In this document: in pieces, positions 22,938 through 32,948 of the stretch
Numbering within the stretch: position 1 is the first letter of the stretch
Layout of the letters: the number at the start of each line of letters is the position of its first letter
Assembly: GCA_000331325.2 (NCBI GenBank)
Contig: CM003434.1
Span: 1,579-65,578, forward strand
DNA from: Crithidia fasciculata
Taxonomy: Eukaryota > Euglenozoa > Kinetoplastea > Trypanosomatida > Trypanosomatidae
DNA length: 64,000 nt
Direction: 5' to 3'
Made by a program: the position numbers and the translations under genes
The notes under the pieces: model-generated
What the model saw: the letters and a program-made list of their open reading frames with translations, nothing else
The model's database searches: none
What the model was told of the DNA's origin: nothing

Positions 22938-23117
22938 TGGGTTTCCTCCCCAAACCCTCTGCGCTAGAGGAGAAGGCCCAAGGCTCATTGCAGCACATTA
23001 AACGCCTCCGCTTCCGACAGGGTATTGGCGTTTGAAGCAAGCACGCCTTTGCGTCTCTGATGCGTACCCGCCGTGGCGGGTCTTGCCACTGTCAATGGTC
23101 AGTAGAATTTTGACTGA
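22938..23117. other. Chain of five short hairpins (possible structured RNA)
   Basis: Five inverted repeats follow one another: GGGTTT/AAACCC at 22,939-22,957; TTAAACGCC/GGCGTTTGA at 22,998-23,035 (one G-T pair); ACGC/GCGT at 23,043-23,054; ACCCGC/GCGGGT at 23,066-23,081; TCAGT/ACTGA at 23,099-23,117. Local GC is higher than in the surrounding T-rich DNA. It does not match any snRNA, 7SL or tRNA sequence I can recall. Confidence 0.25.
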
Positions 23118-23256
23118 TATGTTGGAGTCTGGTAAAGGGGACGCGTAGGCTGATACCTTCAGTGCGGGAACAGATCTTTTTCCTCTCCTTTCCTCTTCAA
23201 AGCTAAGGTGACAAAAGGAAGACTATGCTTCATTTCTCTTTCTCTATGTGGTGCAT

Positions 23257-24321
23257 CTATGCGGTCTGTTGTGCAGCGATTTGCCGGTCGAGCTGAGCCA
23301 CTTCCGCGGAGATGGCGTCGAACGTGCTCTGCCGTTTGAGGGTGTCGGAGATGGACTGCGCCGCGCGCTTCAGACGACGATACTCGGCCTTCGTGGCGGC
23401 AAAGCACACCTTTTTCTTCTCCGGTCAGCTACTTGTTTGTGCACCACAACCGCTGCGTCGCGCTCCGTCTTGCAGGTGGTGTAGGCGGACTTTGCCTGTG
23501 ACGCCGCGTCAGCCCAGTAGGCCAGCATTGCAGCAACGTTCCTGTCGCGCCACTCGATGCGGGCTTTAAGGGCAGCTGCAGCCTCGGTGAAGGCTGCTTC
23601 CTTTGCTGCCGCGTCCGCTGACATCGCGCCAAACGCCCTCGCAGCAAGGAGCACCGCTCGCGTCGGTGCTGGTCGATACCGCCATTACGGCAAGCCGCTC
23701 GTACCACCGCGGAGGCGGTGCCTTGCCGCGCGCAAGTAGCAGCGCCGCCTTGGCCTCCCGGAGTGCCTCCACGGAGTTCTGCAGCTCCTCCCTTGCCTGC
23801 CGCACGCGCTCTTCGGCAGCGTCGCTCTCACGCTTCTGTGCTTGCTGTGCCTCGTCTGCCGCACCCTGCACCGCCCGCACCAGCTCGCGTGCGTCGAGCA
23901 GCTGGGTAAGGCGGCCCATGACTGCTCTGCGAGCATTTTTGCGCTCCAGAAACAGCCGCTGCAGCTCCTCGAAAAGATAATCAGCCGCGAGCAGCACGGT
24001 GTCAGACGAGCGCGTCGGCACGTTGAGCGCGATCAAGATGGATGGACCACCGCTGGCAACGTCCACGCCGAACTCGCGTGCGAGGCAGAGTAGGCGTGCA
24101 TCACGCAGCAGCGCTGCTGGGGGCTGCGGGTAGACATACGGAAGGGTGTACGTGGAGGGGAAGACACCCTTCTGGCGGTGCAGGTTCACGCCGAGCCACC
24201 AGCCGCTCTCGTCGGCGTCCAGCACGTACAGCACGTCTCCCGCCTTGAGGGGAAGAAAGCCCTTTCCGGGTATCTCATAGTCGTGAATCGCGTACACAAC
24301 ATGCTCAGCAGGCTGCACCAT
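23257..24321 (-). CDS. SH3-domain coiled-coil protein with two compensating frameshifts
   Basis: Residues 8-58 form an SH3 domain (YAIHDYE, ADESGWWLGVN, GVFPSTY). A long Ala/Glu-rich helical region follows, which could be a coiled coil or BAR-like membrane-bending region; the latter is inference. The frame opened by the ATG at 24,321 runs to about 23,680. The helical sequence then continues in a second frame (RIEWRDRNVAAML) to about 23,420. From there it returns to the first frame (AEYRRLKRAAQSI) and ends at a stop at 23,257-23,259. The two shifts cancel, which favours a pair of sequence errors over real decay. Total length would be about 354 residues. Confidence 0.6.
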
Positions 24322-26884
24322 CTCCGCTACTTCTCGTTCTTCTCCTCTCTGCAGCTCTTAAAGGAAAGCACACCTTTCAATCTGGGAGGCCAGAAGAGGA
24401 CAAAGTGTCTGGTCTAATGTACGCGTAAAAAAGACAATAAGGTAATGGCAGCAAAAGTTTTGCGAGGAGAATAATGTCGTTAAAGTGAGAGGAGAACAAG
24501 GGTGCGTGAAAGCGCGCTGACAGAGGACGCTCACAGCGCTACGCTCCTCATATCTAAATGATGCGCTGAGCCGCCACCATGCAGAAAACCCTTTCCCTTT
24601 GCCTGCCACAGCTTCAAACAATTTTATTTTGTCATTCCTTCATCTCCTAGTTCTCAGCAGTTGCAACGATGCGTGGCGTGGATGGGAAAAAAGAATCTTC
24701 GATAAATGACAAGTGCTTGGAGAAGAGAAGGCGGGGAAGGAGAGACGGAGAAGCGCAGTGCATGGAGTAGCATCTCCTAATAGCATTTGTAGTAGCGGAG
24801 GGCGTAGGCTAGAGGATGCTCGACGCATGCATTGGCACATTTGTCTAAACCAACTACTGCAGCATGAAAAGCCAGCGTTCTTACTTGTCTTTGATTAGCA
24901 CGGCATTTCTTCGTCTTCGGCAAAAGGGAGATGAGCGCCTGGAGCAAGGCGGAGAGAGCGGACAGCGGCTATAGCTCTCAGCGTGACTCAGAACTGGCGT
25001 CCTCTCTTTGCCGTGACGTAGTAGCGTACAGATACCGGGAGCATATGCAACGATTTCTGTCGATTGTTTTTCTGTTTTACCTGAAGAGAGGGGGACGAAA
25101 AAGAAGAAAGAATAAACTAATAGGGAAGTTCAAGCTATCACGCCTTCCACCACCTTCCGGTTTTGATGCCGGAGGGAGATTTGTGTCGCACCTCCATCGC
25201 GCGTCGTGTGCTTGACTTCACAGGAAAAAATAAGAGGAGAAAAAATAGGAAAGCTACGTGAAATCTCAAAAAAAAAAAAAAAGGAGTAATAAAAAAAGAG
25301 ACTTCGGCATTCCATTTTGTCCCACGCTGGTGTCGCTCTCTCTTGCCCAAGCTGGAACTTCTTTTTGCCTCACCAGCTGGCGTCAGTGATCAAGTCAAAG
25401 AAACGACGGCGAAGAGAAGGAGAGAGGGATGAAAGATGGCCGCGTATCGTGGGCAAGTTTCACTTCCGCCAATTTTCAGAGAGCATAGTGCTGAGTTAAA
25501 TAAAGCACGACACATGTAAAGAGAGGAAAAAAAAGAACCCGGGAGGACTTGAAGATGTACTTCGAAGGGCGTGTCAGTACGCTTGCAGGGCACACGTTAG
25601 CTCAAAAAAAAAAAAAAAGACGAAAAAGGAGCTACCCATAATTACAGAAAAAAAAAAGGCCTCACAAAGCGAGAGAACAGTGAAACGTAAATTGCGATAA
25701 GTTAAGTCCGTCGCGGTAAAGAAGTGCGGTATTGAGCGCTAAGTTTGCCAGATGTCGAAAAGGTCACTAACACGGAGAACTGAAAAAGAAATTGTAGGCT
25801 AACGCACTTCAGGGAGAAGCAAAAAAGGCGACAGCTGCATCAGTGCTGTGTAAGGTCTGGTCGCCAAGGTTTGTTTTGGTCCAATCCCAACACCTCTCCA
25901 GAATGGAAATTGAAAGGCCCCGCAACACAGCGCGCACGCTGAGGTGAAGAGGCGAGATTCGGGTCAAGAAAGGCAATGAAGAGAAGCGAGCAAAACATTT
26001 CGGTAAGTTAAATTTGGGCATGCAAATTGCGAAGCGAAGCAAGCACAACGACTGCTCCGCCTCAGTTTTTTGACGGTGCGATAGGACTAGCACGGAGGGA
26101 AAAAAAAAATTGAAAAAAGAGTCGATACAATCATGCTGCTAACAAAGACAAAGCGAGTTGACGCAGAGGAGGGCAGTAGGACCGTGCCTACAAGCCCGTT
26201 TCCTTGCCAGCTGCGTGTCCTAAGCAGACCACTATTTTACCTCTGTTAACGGACATGGTGCAAGACAAAAAAAAAACGCAATTGACGTGCACTGCGCCTG
26301 TCTCCAGCAATGAAAGAAGGAGATGAGAAGTCAAAAAAAAAAAAAAAAAAGAGACCGAGAAACTGTATTTTCGATGGACAAAGCGAAAGCAACATGGCTT
26401 GAGTTTGTTTTCAAATAAAAGATAAAAGTGGGGTAGGGGAGAGAGGAAACAAGGCTACAAACGGAAAGAAAAAAAAATAGAGATAGTTTTCCACAGTGTT
26501 TTGCATCTGGAAAAGATAAGGTTAGAAAGGGGGGTTAGTTTGCGTATTGAGGAGCGGAAAGGGTGTGTCTGTGAAATTGCCAGGCGGTCTGACATACAAC
26601 TTTTCTTGAGAAAAGACAAAGAACCCCCGCAAGAGAGACGTGGTAGACGCAGTGACGCGCATGGCGCAACCACCAGATGAACAAAAAATATAGGATGTGA
26701 GAAATAAAAAAGGAGGATGAGGCAAATGCTTGCACATGAGCAAATGAAAATAGATGTACGTCAATAATTTGTTCTAGATGTGCCGCGCGTGTGTGAGGGG
26801 GTTCTGAGTCCCATACGTGGCGCTTTGCGCTCCTCATCACTTTTCAATCAAGAGAAACGCACCTCTGCACGAGTCCCTTCCACT
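24322..26884. other. Long intergenic region without a supported gene
   Basis: About 2.6 kb, unusually long for this array. It holds many plus-strand A-runs (for example near 25,265-25,281, 25,604-25,618 and 26,333-26,350). Short open frames on either strand (up to about 95 codons) look like chance. It must contain the 3' UTR of the MFS gene and the acceptor site of the SH3 gene. Confidence 0.5.
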
Positions 26885-28825
26885 TTACAACGGACGCCGC
26901 TGTGCAGGGGCACCGTCGAGACCGTCATCGAGGTCCCCGACAGGCGCCTCATCCACATAGCGCTCCGCCTTCTGCGCCGAGTCCGCCTCGCCACGTAGAA
27001 GCGCACGCTCGGCGAGCACCATGAGGCTGTAGGCGCGGTAGCGCAGGTGCAGGATGACGTCCGTCGCAAACGCGCTCACCACGAGTCCCAGCAGCACCAG
27101 CAGCGGCATCATCACGCAGTGGCGGCCAAAGCACACCTTGCTGTTCTGCTTCTCCGCCTGCACCGTGTACCACTCCGCGTACAAGAAACGGTTGAGGACG
27201 ATGCCGGCCACCATCGCCGAGCTGAAGCAGAAGTGGTAGTGCTTCGCCGGGTCCTTGGCGAAGATGGTGCGCGTCACCAGAATCTGGGAGGCTCCGCAGA
27301 AGCCGTTGCTCATCGCGGTCAGGATGAACGGCAGCGGCAGCGCAACAGCCGGCAGCGTCAGGAACAGGACGACGGTGATGATTACCGTGCTGGTGGAGAA
27401 GAAGAGGGCAATCGTGATGGGCACCCGCTCCTCAACGCGCCGCTTCTGCGACCACACCTCGAAGGCGGACATCAGCAGCCGGCCCACCGCACTGCCCACG
27501 CCGTTCAGCACCGTCAGCAGCGTCGTCTGCGACAAGGAGGGCCGGCTGCCCTGCACCGCACCCAATATGAAGGTGGCGTTGTAGATGAGAACGAAGTTGG
27601 TGCCGTCGACGGCGAACATGCTCCACCAGAGTGCCCACATCTCCAGCGTCTTGAGGTTCTGCAGGAAGCTGCCCTGGTACTGCGGCGCCGTGTAGTCTAC
27701 GTCCGTCTCCACTGGCCGCCGCGACCCATCATGCGCCTCACTGCTGACGTCCGAGTCGTTCAGCAAGACGATCCCGCCCTTCTCGATCTTCCCCTCTGCC
27801 TGCGCGTGGCACGGCTCGTGCTCCACTGACGGGCTGCCCACAACGTCTCCGAGTTCGGCGTCCACCTCGTCGTCCTCGTCGCTCACATTCTCGTTCTTGC
27901 ACCACGAGATGCGTCGTGTCAGCGAGGCCGGCAGCGGCACCGCAAGCGCCGCGTACAGCACCATGATCGCGACCGTCACGAGAGCGAAGCCCATTTTGTA
28001 GCCGCGGCCCAGATTGCGGTACGTCACCAGCGCCGACGTCGTCGGCAGGTACACAATCAGAACAGCGAGAATGATAAAGCCGTACACGAAGCGCCACATC
28101 GGCGGCTTCTGCTTCAAGTACTGTGCCTTGGTCGCCAGGCGCCGCTCCTTCTCCTCCGCCGGCAGGTGGCTCTCCTGCCACTGCGTGAGGTGGTACGCAG
28201 GCAGCCGCACCACAAACAGACAGGCCGCGTTTGCCACAAACGAGAAGACGACGAGGAAGTAAAGGAAGTGCGAGATGTGCCCGTTGAAGAAGCCGGTGAA
28301 GAGCGAGCCCACGATCGCTGAGCCGAGGCCCAGAAACGTCTTGAGCAGCGCAATCACCGGGCCGCGGTTGGACGGGAAGTGGGACAGCACCGTCATGCAG
28401 CACACGAGGTCGGTGTTCGACGGCCCCAGCGCCTTGATGGCGTTGAAGACACAGAGCCGCACGACGCTGCCCTCGATTACGCCTTCGAAGCACAGCGCCG
28501 TCAGCAGCGCGCCGAGCGGGTAGGCGAAGAGGGTGACGATCGCGACGGGCACCGGTCCCATGTAGTCGTACAGCGTGCCGAAGGGCAGCATGAAGTAGCC
28601 GAACACCATGCCCACCACCGAGATGGAGGCCACCTCGCGCTGCGAGAAGTTGTAGCGCTCCTGCATGCTCGGCATGATGAGGTTGAAGGCGTAGCCGAGC
28701 GAGGCACACACCATGCCGTAGGAGCCCACCAGCAGAATGCCGAAGCGGTGCAGCTCGCTGATGCGCCGCTGCGGGCCACTGGCCAGCACCTGCAGGTGCA
28801 GCCGCTCCTCTGGCAGAGAGGACAT
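26885..28825 (-). CDS. Nodulin-like major facilitator transporter, 646 aa
   Basis: A polytopic membrane transporter of unknown substrate. The start is the ATG at 28,825; the open frame upstream begins only with GTG. The N-terminal half has the nodulin-like signature SNRGPVIALLKTFLGLGSA near residues 152-170 and a first span after RFGILLVGSYGM. Two bundles of about six spans are separated by a long hydrophilic, acidic loop at about residues 300-405 (VSDEDDEVDAELGD). The C-terminal half includes WWSMFAVDGTNFVLIYN, typical of this family's seventh segment. The C-tail is charged. Trypanosomatids carry several such genes. The LRR pseudogene and ferrochelatase lie upstream. Confidence 0.85.
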   Translation of the reverse strand: MSSLPEERLHLQVLASGPQRRISELHRFGILLVGSYGMVCASLGYAFNLIMPSMQERYNFSQREVASISVVGMVFGYFMLPFGTLYDYMGPVPVAIVTLFAYPLGALLTALCFEGVIEGSVVRLCVFNAIKALGPSNTDLVCCMTVLSHFPSNRGPVIALLKTFLGLGSAIVGSLFTGFFNGHISHFLYFLVVFSFVANAACLFVVRLPAYHLTQWQESHLPAEEKERRLATKAQYLKQKPPMWRFVYGFIILAVLIVYLPTTSALVTYRNLGRGYKMGFALVTVAIMVLYAALAVPLPASLTRRISWCKNENVSDEDDEVDAELGDVVGSPSVEHEPCHAQAEGKIEKGGIVLLNDSDVSSEAHDGSRRPVETDVDYTAPQYQGSFLQNLKTLEMWALWWSMFAVDGTNFVLIYNATFILGAVQGSRPSLSQTTLLTVLNGVGSAVGRLLMSAFEVWSQKRRVEERVPITIALFFSTSTVIITVVLFLTLPAVALPLPFILTAMSNGFCGASQILVTRTIFAKDPAKHYHFCFSSAMVAGIVLNRFLYAEWYTVQAEKQNSKVCFGRHCVMMPLLVLLGLVVSAFATDVILHLRYRAYSLMVLAERALLRGEADSAQKAERYVDEAPVGDLDDGLDGAPAQRRPL

Positions 28826-28989
28826 TGCGCGCGGGCGTTGCAGACGAGTTGTTTGTGCGTGGCTGTCGGACAGCACAATGGTAACGTTGCAGCGTACAGG
28901 AGAAGTCGGTGGAGTGCGCTCGTGTGGTTGGGAGCTGAGCAGGAGTGAGGGTGTGTGTGTGTCTTTTTTTTACTGTTGTCTTATTTTAG

Positions 28990-29048
28990 CTGCCAATGAT
29001 AGCAAACCCGGCGTTATAAGAGAGGAAAGGAGAGAGAAGAAAGAAATA
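28990..29048 (-). promoter_or_regulatory. Probable trans-splicing signal of the MFS gene
   Basis: A purine run at about 29,021-29,048 on the plus strand is a polypyrimidine tract on the coding strand. The AG in TTGGCAG at 28,991-28,990 is the first strong acceptor after it, about 165 bases before the ATG. Confidence 0.45.
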
Positions 29049-29050
29049 GG

Positions 29051-29819
29051 TGTTGGAGGGATGTGAAAGGAATAAACGGCTCCATGTCAGCCTGGTGACG
29101 ACGCTCATGCGGACAACAACGCGCAGGAGCAGGCAGCGCAGCTCAGTTAACGTGAAGTTCTTTGGCGCCTCTGAGGCTTTTCAAATGCAGACGCAGACTA
29201 CGCTAGCTTCCGCTGCGCAAATTGCGTAGTAAGACACCGTGCTCTTGTTCTTTCTCGTGATTGGCAGCCGCAGAAGCAGGCGCATATCTCGTGTAACAGA
29301 GAAATGAAAAAAGGACGACTGAAAGAAAGAAAAAGCGGTAGGCTCTCACACACAAAAGCAGCGCAGATGTCGCGTGACTTCTAGCACAGCACGTTGAGGG
29401 CCTAGATGAAGAGAAGCGACAAACCTTCCCTTCGACAACACCACTCAAGTGCACAAGAGCAGCTTCCATTTCAGCGCCGTAAGTTCTTCCTTACTCATAC
29501 CGCTCAGGTGTGATAAAAAATGGACCATAACTTCACAATTCTCCTGCGGTGAGCAAGCAAGTGTACAGTCGAAGGGAAGCGGATACAGTCCATGCGCATG
29601 TTAGAAAGAAACGAGTAGACGTGAAGTGGCTAGAAGCGCTGACTTTGAAAAGGTTCGGTGATCGCCTTGCACTACCGCTTTGCTGTTGCGGTATCGCCAG
29701 AAACTCACCTCGTAATGAGCTAAATGCTGCGATTACGCAGTCCAGTGCAGATCGAAGTGCTCCGCAGTTAGTCCCTCAAGCCACATGACGCACCACCAAC
29801 GCCGTCGTGTGTATGCTAA
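29051..29819. other. Intergenic, no gene seen
   Basis: Short frames only. It may include further eroded LRR tail sequence, but I could not align any. Confidence 0.45.
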
Positions 29820-30830
29820 TTGTTGAGCCAGACAAACAACTTCCCCAGCAGCGTACACTCCAGCAGTCCGTCAATGTCGCTCAAATCGCAAAACTCCGCA
29901 AAAACATCTTTGAGACGCGGTGTCCCGCGGAGACCGTTAAAGCTCTTGTCGTTCAAGTTTCGTTCTAATACACAATATCAAAGCGTTGTGGCCCGGTTCC
30001 TTTCTCTTCCAGATTGCGTGCGTTGCATTCGTACACGTTCAGTCGTTGAAGGCTAAAGTCCACCTGCAAGCCCTCTCAAGTCCTGTAGGGCACGGTTTGA
30101 CGACATGATCACGAGACGGAGATGTGAACAGCTGCTGAGACGAGTCAGGTCACTAACACTCCACATTCTACTGTAGCAACCTATTCCACACACTTCGCAC
30201 CGGCAATGGCGGAAGCACTGCAGAGGCGTCGGCAGCTTAACCATGTCGCTTTTCGAAGTGTCCGCAGTTTCAATGTCACGCTGTCTCAAGTGCGGAGAAA
30301 ACGCCAAGCGAAAAAGAAAGGTTCTGCTGCTTGTAGTGCTGCATCCACGAGCCGTGAACTCACGCCTGGAACGTAAATCACTTCAAGCTTCTCCACACGA
30401 TCCCGCGACGCCTCTGTGAGAAGCTGGAGAATGACGCAGCGCGCGTTGTGCACTTTGAAGGATAGCGGCAACCCGCATTTCACCTCCCAACTTATTCTTG
30501 TGAGCGCATAAGTGCCATCGAACCGCGACCTTATGCGTTGACGTGGCACACTAGCGCGTGATCTTTCTCAATCATGACTCCTTGGTTTCAGGCGAACGCG
30601 GCAGTGCTTCAGCGTCCAGCCGCATCAGCGGAAACGTCGCAGATAGAAGGTGCGGCGGTGGGACTTGAGCGTGTCGGCTGGCATGACGCTCATCATCTGC
30701 GCGATAGGGTCGGAGCGCCGCCGCGACAGCAGAGTTCAGAAATCATTGTTTGGAGCTGTCAAAGACACAAGCGCTGAGGACCGCAATGGAAGGGGTATAG
30801 CCCGGCGACTATTCGTGAAGACAAGTTAAG
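29820..30830 (-). pseudogene. Interstitial LRR-family pseudogene
   Basis: Pieces on the minus strand follow the intact LRR protein in order. AQMMSVMPADTLK (about 30,690) matches AQMMSFMNDDLLK. LPLSFKVHNAR (about 30,450-30,480) matches LPLHISVNNAR. SSCSHLRLVIMSSNRALQ (about 30,090-30,140) matches SCPCLAFLDLSGNYELR. GLRGTPRLKDVFAEFCDL (about 29,890-29,940) is a further LRR. Many repeats are missing and the frame is broken. It is the only family copy outside the left 20 kb, between otherwise intact genes. Confidence 0.7.
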
Positions 30831-31781
30831 GTGCAAAGGAGTGTGGTGAGTAGAGTTTCCACGAAAAGAAAAAATACAGTGTTTTCAGTCGCAGAAGACG
30901 CAGTGTGCCACTGAATTCTAGCTGAGTTATAAAGTGATGCGTCGTTGGTGGAAAAGAGAATGAGTGTTTTCAAAAACGGAAGGACGCCTGTTTTGCAGCT
31001 GGAAGAAAAGACAGAGAGAAAAGACGTTGAAGCCAGCTAGTTGCAGACCGCGGGCAAGCCACTGATGACTACGACCCAGCAAGAGTATTTAAAGCTTCTG
31101 CAATGGACCTCTGCGGATGAATCTTTTAAAGTTCAGCACCGGCCGATTTGTCTTCCGTCTGTTCATTTAAGATGATATCGAGCCTATGCTCAACTTTATA
31201 CGAACCAGAAGCAACGGCGGCTAGCAAAGAAAGAGTTCGTCCCACGCTCAAGTGCACTCGTTATAGTGCCCAGACGCTTAGTACAATCGTATCGTTTTAT
31301 CTCATCCACAAGATGTGACAGGATTTTGGGTTCGAATATTTCATGGCGTAAGGTAAACGAGAAAGACAAATCAATAGCCAACATAAACGAGTGTGAAGAA
31401 ACCAAGGATTTACTTTTGTTCGTGAGCATCCGCAGCGCACATTACAAGAGACGTTAAAAGAGCATTCTAAAAAAAAAAAAGAGTTGTTATGCTCTATGTC
31501 GGTTTGTGTGTGAAGTGCCTACAAAAGAAAAAAAACAATTGTGGAGTGAATAGGTGAAATCAGTGCCGCAACGACGACATGTTCACTGCGGCGGGATACA
31601 GTTGAAAAAGCACTGCTGCGTAAATAAAAAAAAATAATGAAATTACGGTCCGCAGCCCATAAAGCAAATATAGCGACAATGTGGACACTCTGAAAACTTT
31701 GTGTTTGTATGTTGATTCCTTAAGTTGCCGTGTTGGTTTGTCTCTTCTCTTTCAGGTTATAGTTGGAGGGGTTAAAAGTTA
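30831..31781. other. Intergenic, no gene seen
   Basis: AT-rich with A-runs. It is probably mostly the 3' UTR of ferrochelatase. Short open frames lack any family resemblance. Confidence 0.5.
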
Positions 31782-32948
31782 TCATTGGTGTGAGTAATTC
31801 AGTACGGCAGCGATCGTCTTCACCTGGGCTTCGCTGTTGTTCAGGCACGGGATGTAAATGAAGTCGCTCCCGCCGTTTGCCTTGAAGATGTGGCCTGCCT
31901 CCTCGCCGAGGTCGTAGATGGTCTCGACACAATCCACCGCGAACCCCGGGGCCACAACGAAGCACACCGACACCTGCTTTGTCGCGACAGCTGCGTTGCC
32001 GCACGCGGCGCTGAAGGCGGGCTTGCGGGCGTCACCGGCTGGGAGCGGAAGCGCCGCAGCGGCGTCGATCGCCTTAGGGCCCAACCACGGCTGGCTGCCC
32101 ACCTGCGAGTGGTAGACGTGCACGAAGGAGTCCGCTAGGGCGAGGCCGGTGGCCTTCTCGAGGTAGGCCTGGACACAACGCGTGGTTGCCTCGCAGCGCT
32201 GGGGGTAGTCGTCGCCCTCCTTCACGTAGCGCAGCGGGACACTGTGGTAAGAGAGGAGGACCGCGGCGCGCTTCAGCAGCTCCGCGAGGGCAGCTCTGCT
32301 GTCGCCGCCGGCAGTCGCGGTCGCGGCCACGTGCTGCTTCATTGCGTCGAGGATCGTCGTGGCAACGGACTCGATGTAGACGGGGTGCTCGGCGTAGTCG
32401 CGGATGGTGCGCAGCCCGGGGACGCAGCGGCGGTTCTTGTCAGTGTAGAAGCGGAAGACCTCGTCGTACACGGAGGCGGTGGAGGGGGAGGAGTACTGGG
32501 GGAAGAGGGGAAGCACGACGAGCTCGCGAATGGTGGAGAACTCGTCGTGGAGCGCCTTGAGGGTGGCCTGGATGTGGTTGGCGCCGTAGCGCATGGCGAG
32601 GCGCACCACCGCGGTGCCGTTACTCTGCTTCTCCACGAGTGTCCGCACCTTCTCCGTCAGGCTGTCACAGTACAGCGTCAGCGGCGAGCCCTCCGACTTG
32701 CCGCCAATCACGACGCCTGACTCCTTCTTGATCCACACGCGGTTGTAGCGCGGGATCGACTTGGAGGGGCGGAAGGGCAGGATGATGCCGTAGAGAATGG
32801 GGTACCAGATGAAGCGCGGTACGTCAACGACACGGCGGTCGGAGAGGAGCTCGCGCAGGTAGCTCCGCATGGCGGGGGCGGTCGGTGCGGTGATGGTGCC
32901 CATGTTCACCAGAAGCACCACCTTCGTTGGCTGGGTGGGGGCAGACAT
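31782..32948 (-). CDS. Ferrochelatase (last step of heme synthesis), 388 aa
   Basis: Inserts iron into protoporphyrin IX, normally in the mitochondrion. The ATG at 32,948 opens MSAPTQPTKVVLLVNMGT, the usual start of HemH-like proteins. The bacterial-type signature SYHSVPLRYVKEGDDYPQRC lies at residues 233-252, with catalytic His235. YHSQVGSQPWLGP at 279-291 and VDCVETIYDL around Glu342 complete the active site. An Ala-rich insertion occupies about 296-325. There is no long targeting presequence. Trypanosomatids that keep the last three heme enzymes are known to have acquired them from gamma-proteobacteria, and this sequence fits that type. The other two genes are not in the window. Confidence 0.93.
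   Translation of the reverse strand: MSAPTQPTKVVLLVNMGTITAPTAPAMRSYLRELLSDRRVVDVPRFIWYPILYGIILPFRPSKSIPRYNRVWIKKESGVVIGGKSEGSPLTLYCDSLTEKVRTLVEKQSNGTAVVRLAMRYGANHIQATLKALHDEFSTIRELVVLPLFPQYSSPSTASVYDEVFRFYTDKNRRCVPGLRTIRDYAEHPVYIESVATTILDAMKQHVAATATAGGDSRAALAELLKRAAVLLSYHSVPLRYVKEGDDYPQRCEATTRCVQAYLEKATGLALADSFVHVYHSQVGSQPWLGPKAIDAAAALPLPAGDARKPAFSAACGNAAVATKQVSVCFVVAPGFAVDCVETIYDLGEEAGHIFKANGGSDFIYIPCLNNSEAQVKTIAAVLNYSHQ

Noticed and set aside
22938-23117. tRNA, 5S rRNA, spliced-leader or known snRNA gene
   Set aside because: The hairpins do not form a cloverleaf and no conserved spliced-leader or snRNA sequence is present.
24322-26884. Small genes in the 2.6-kb interval
   Set aside because: Frames of up to about 95 codons exist on both strands but have poor codon bias, no motifs, and several begin without ATG.
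26885-32948. A functional heme operon of MFS transporter and ferrochelatase
   Set aside because: They are 3 kb apart with a pseudogene between, and trypanosomatid neighbours are usually unrelated in function; nothing shows the transporter carries heme.
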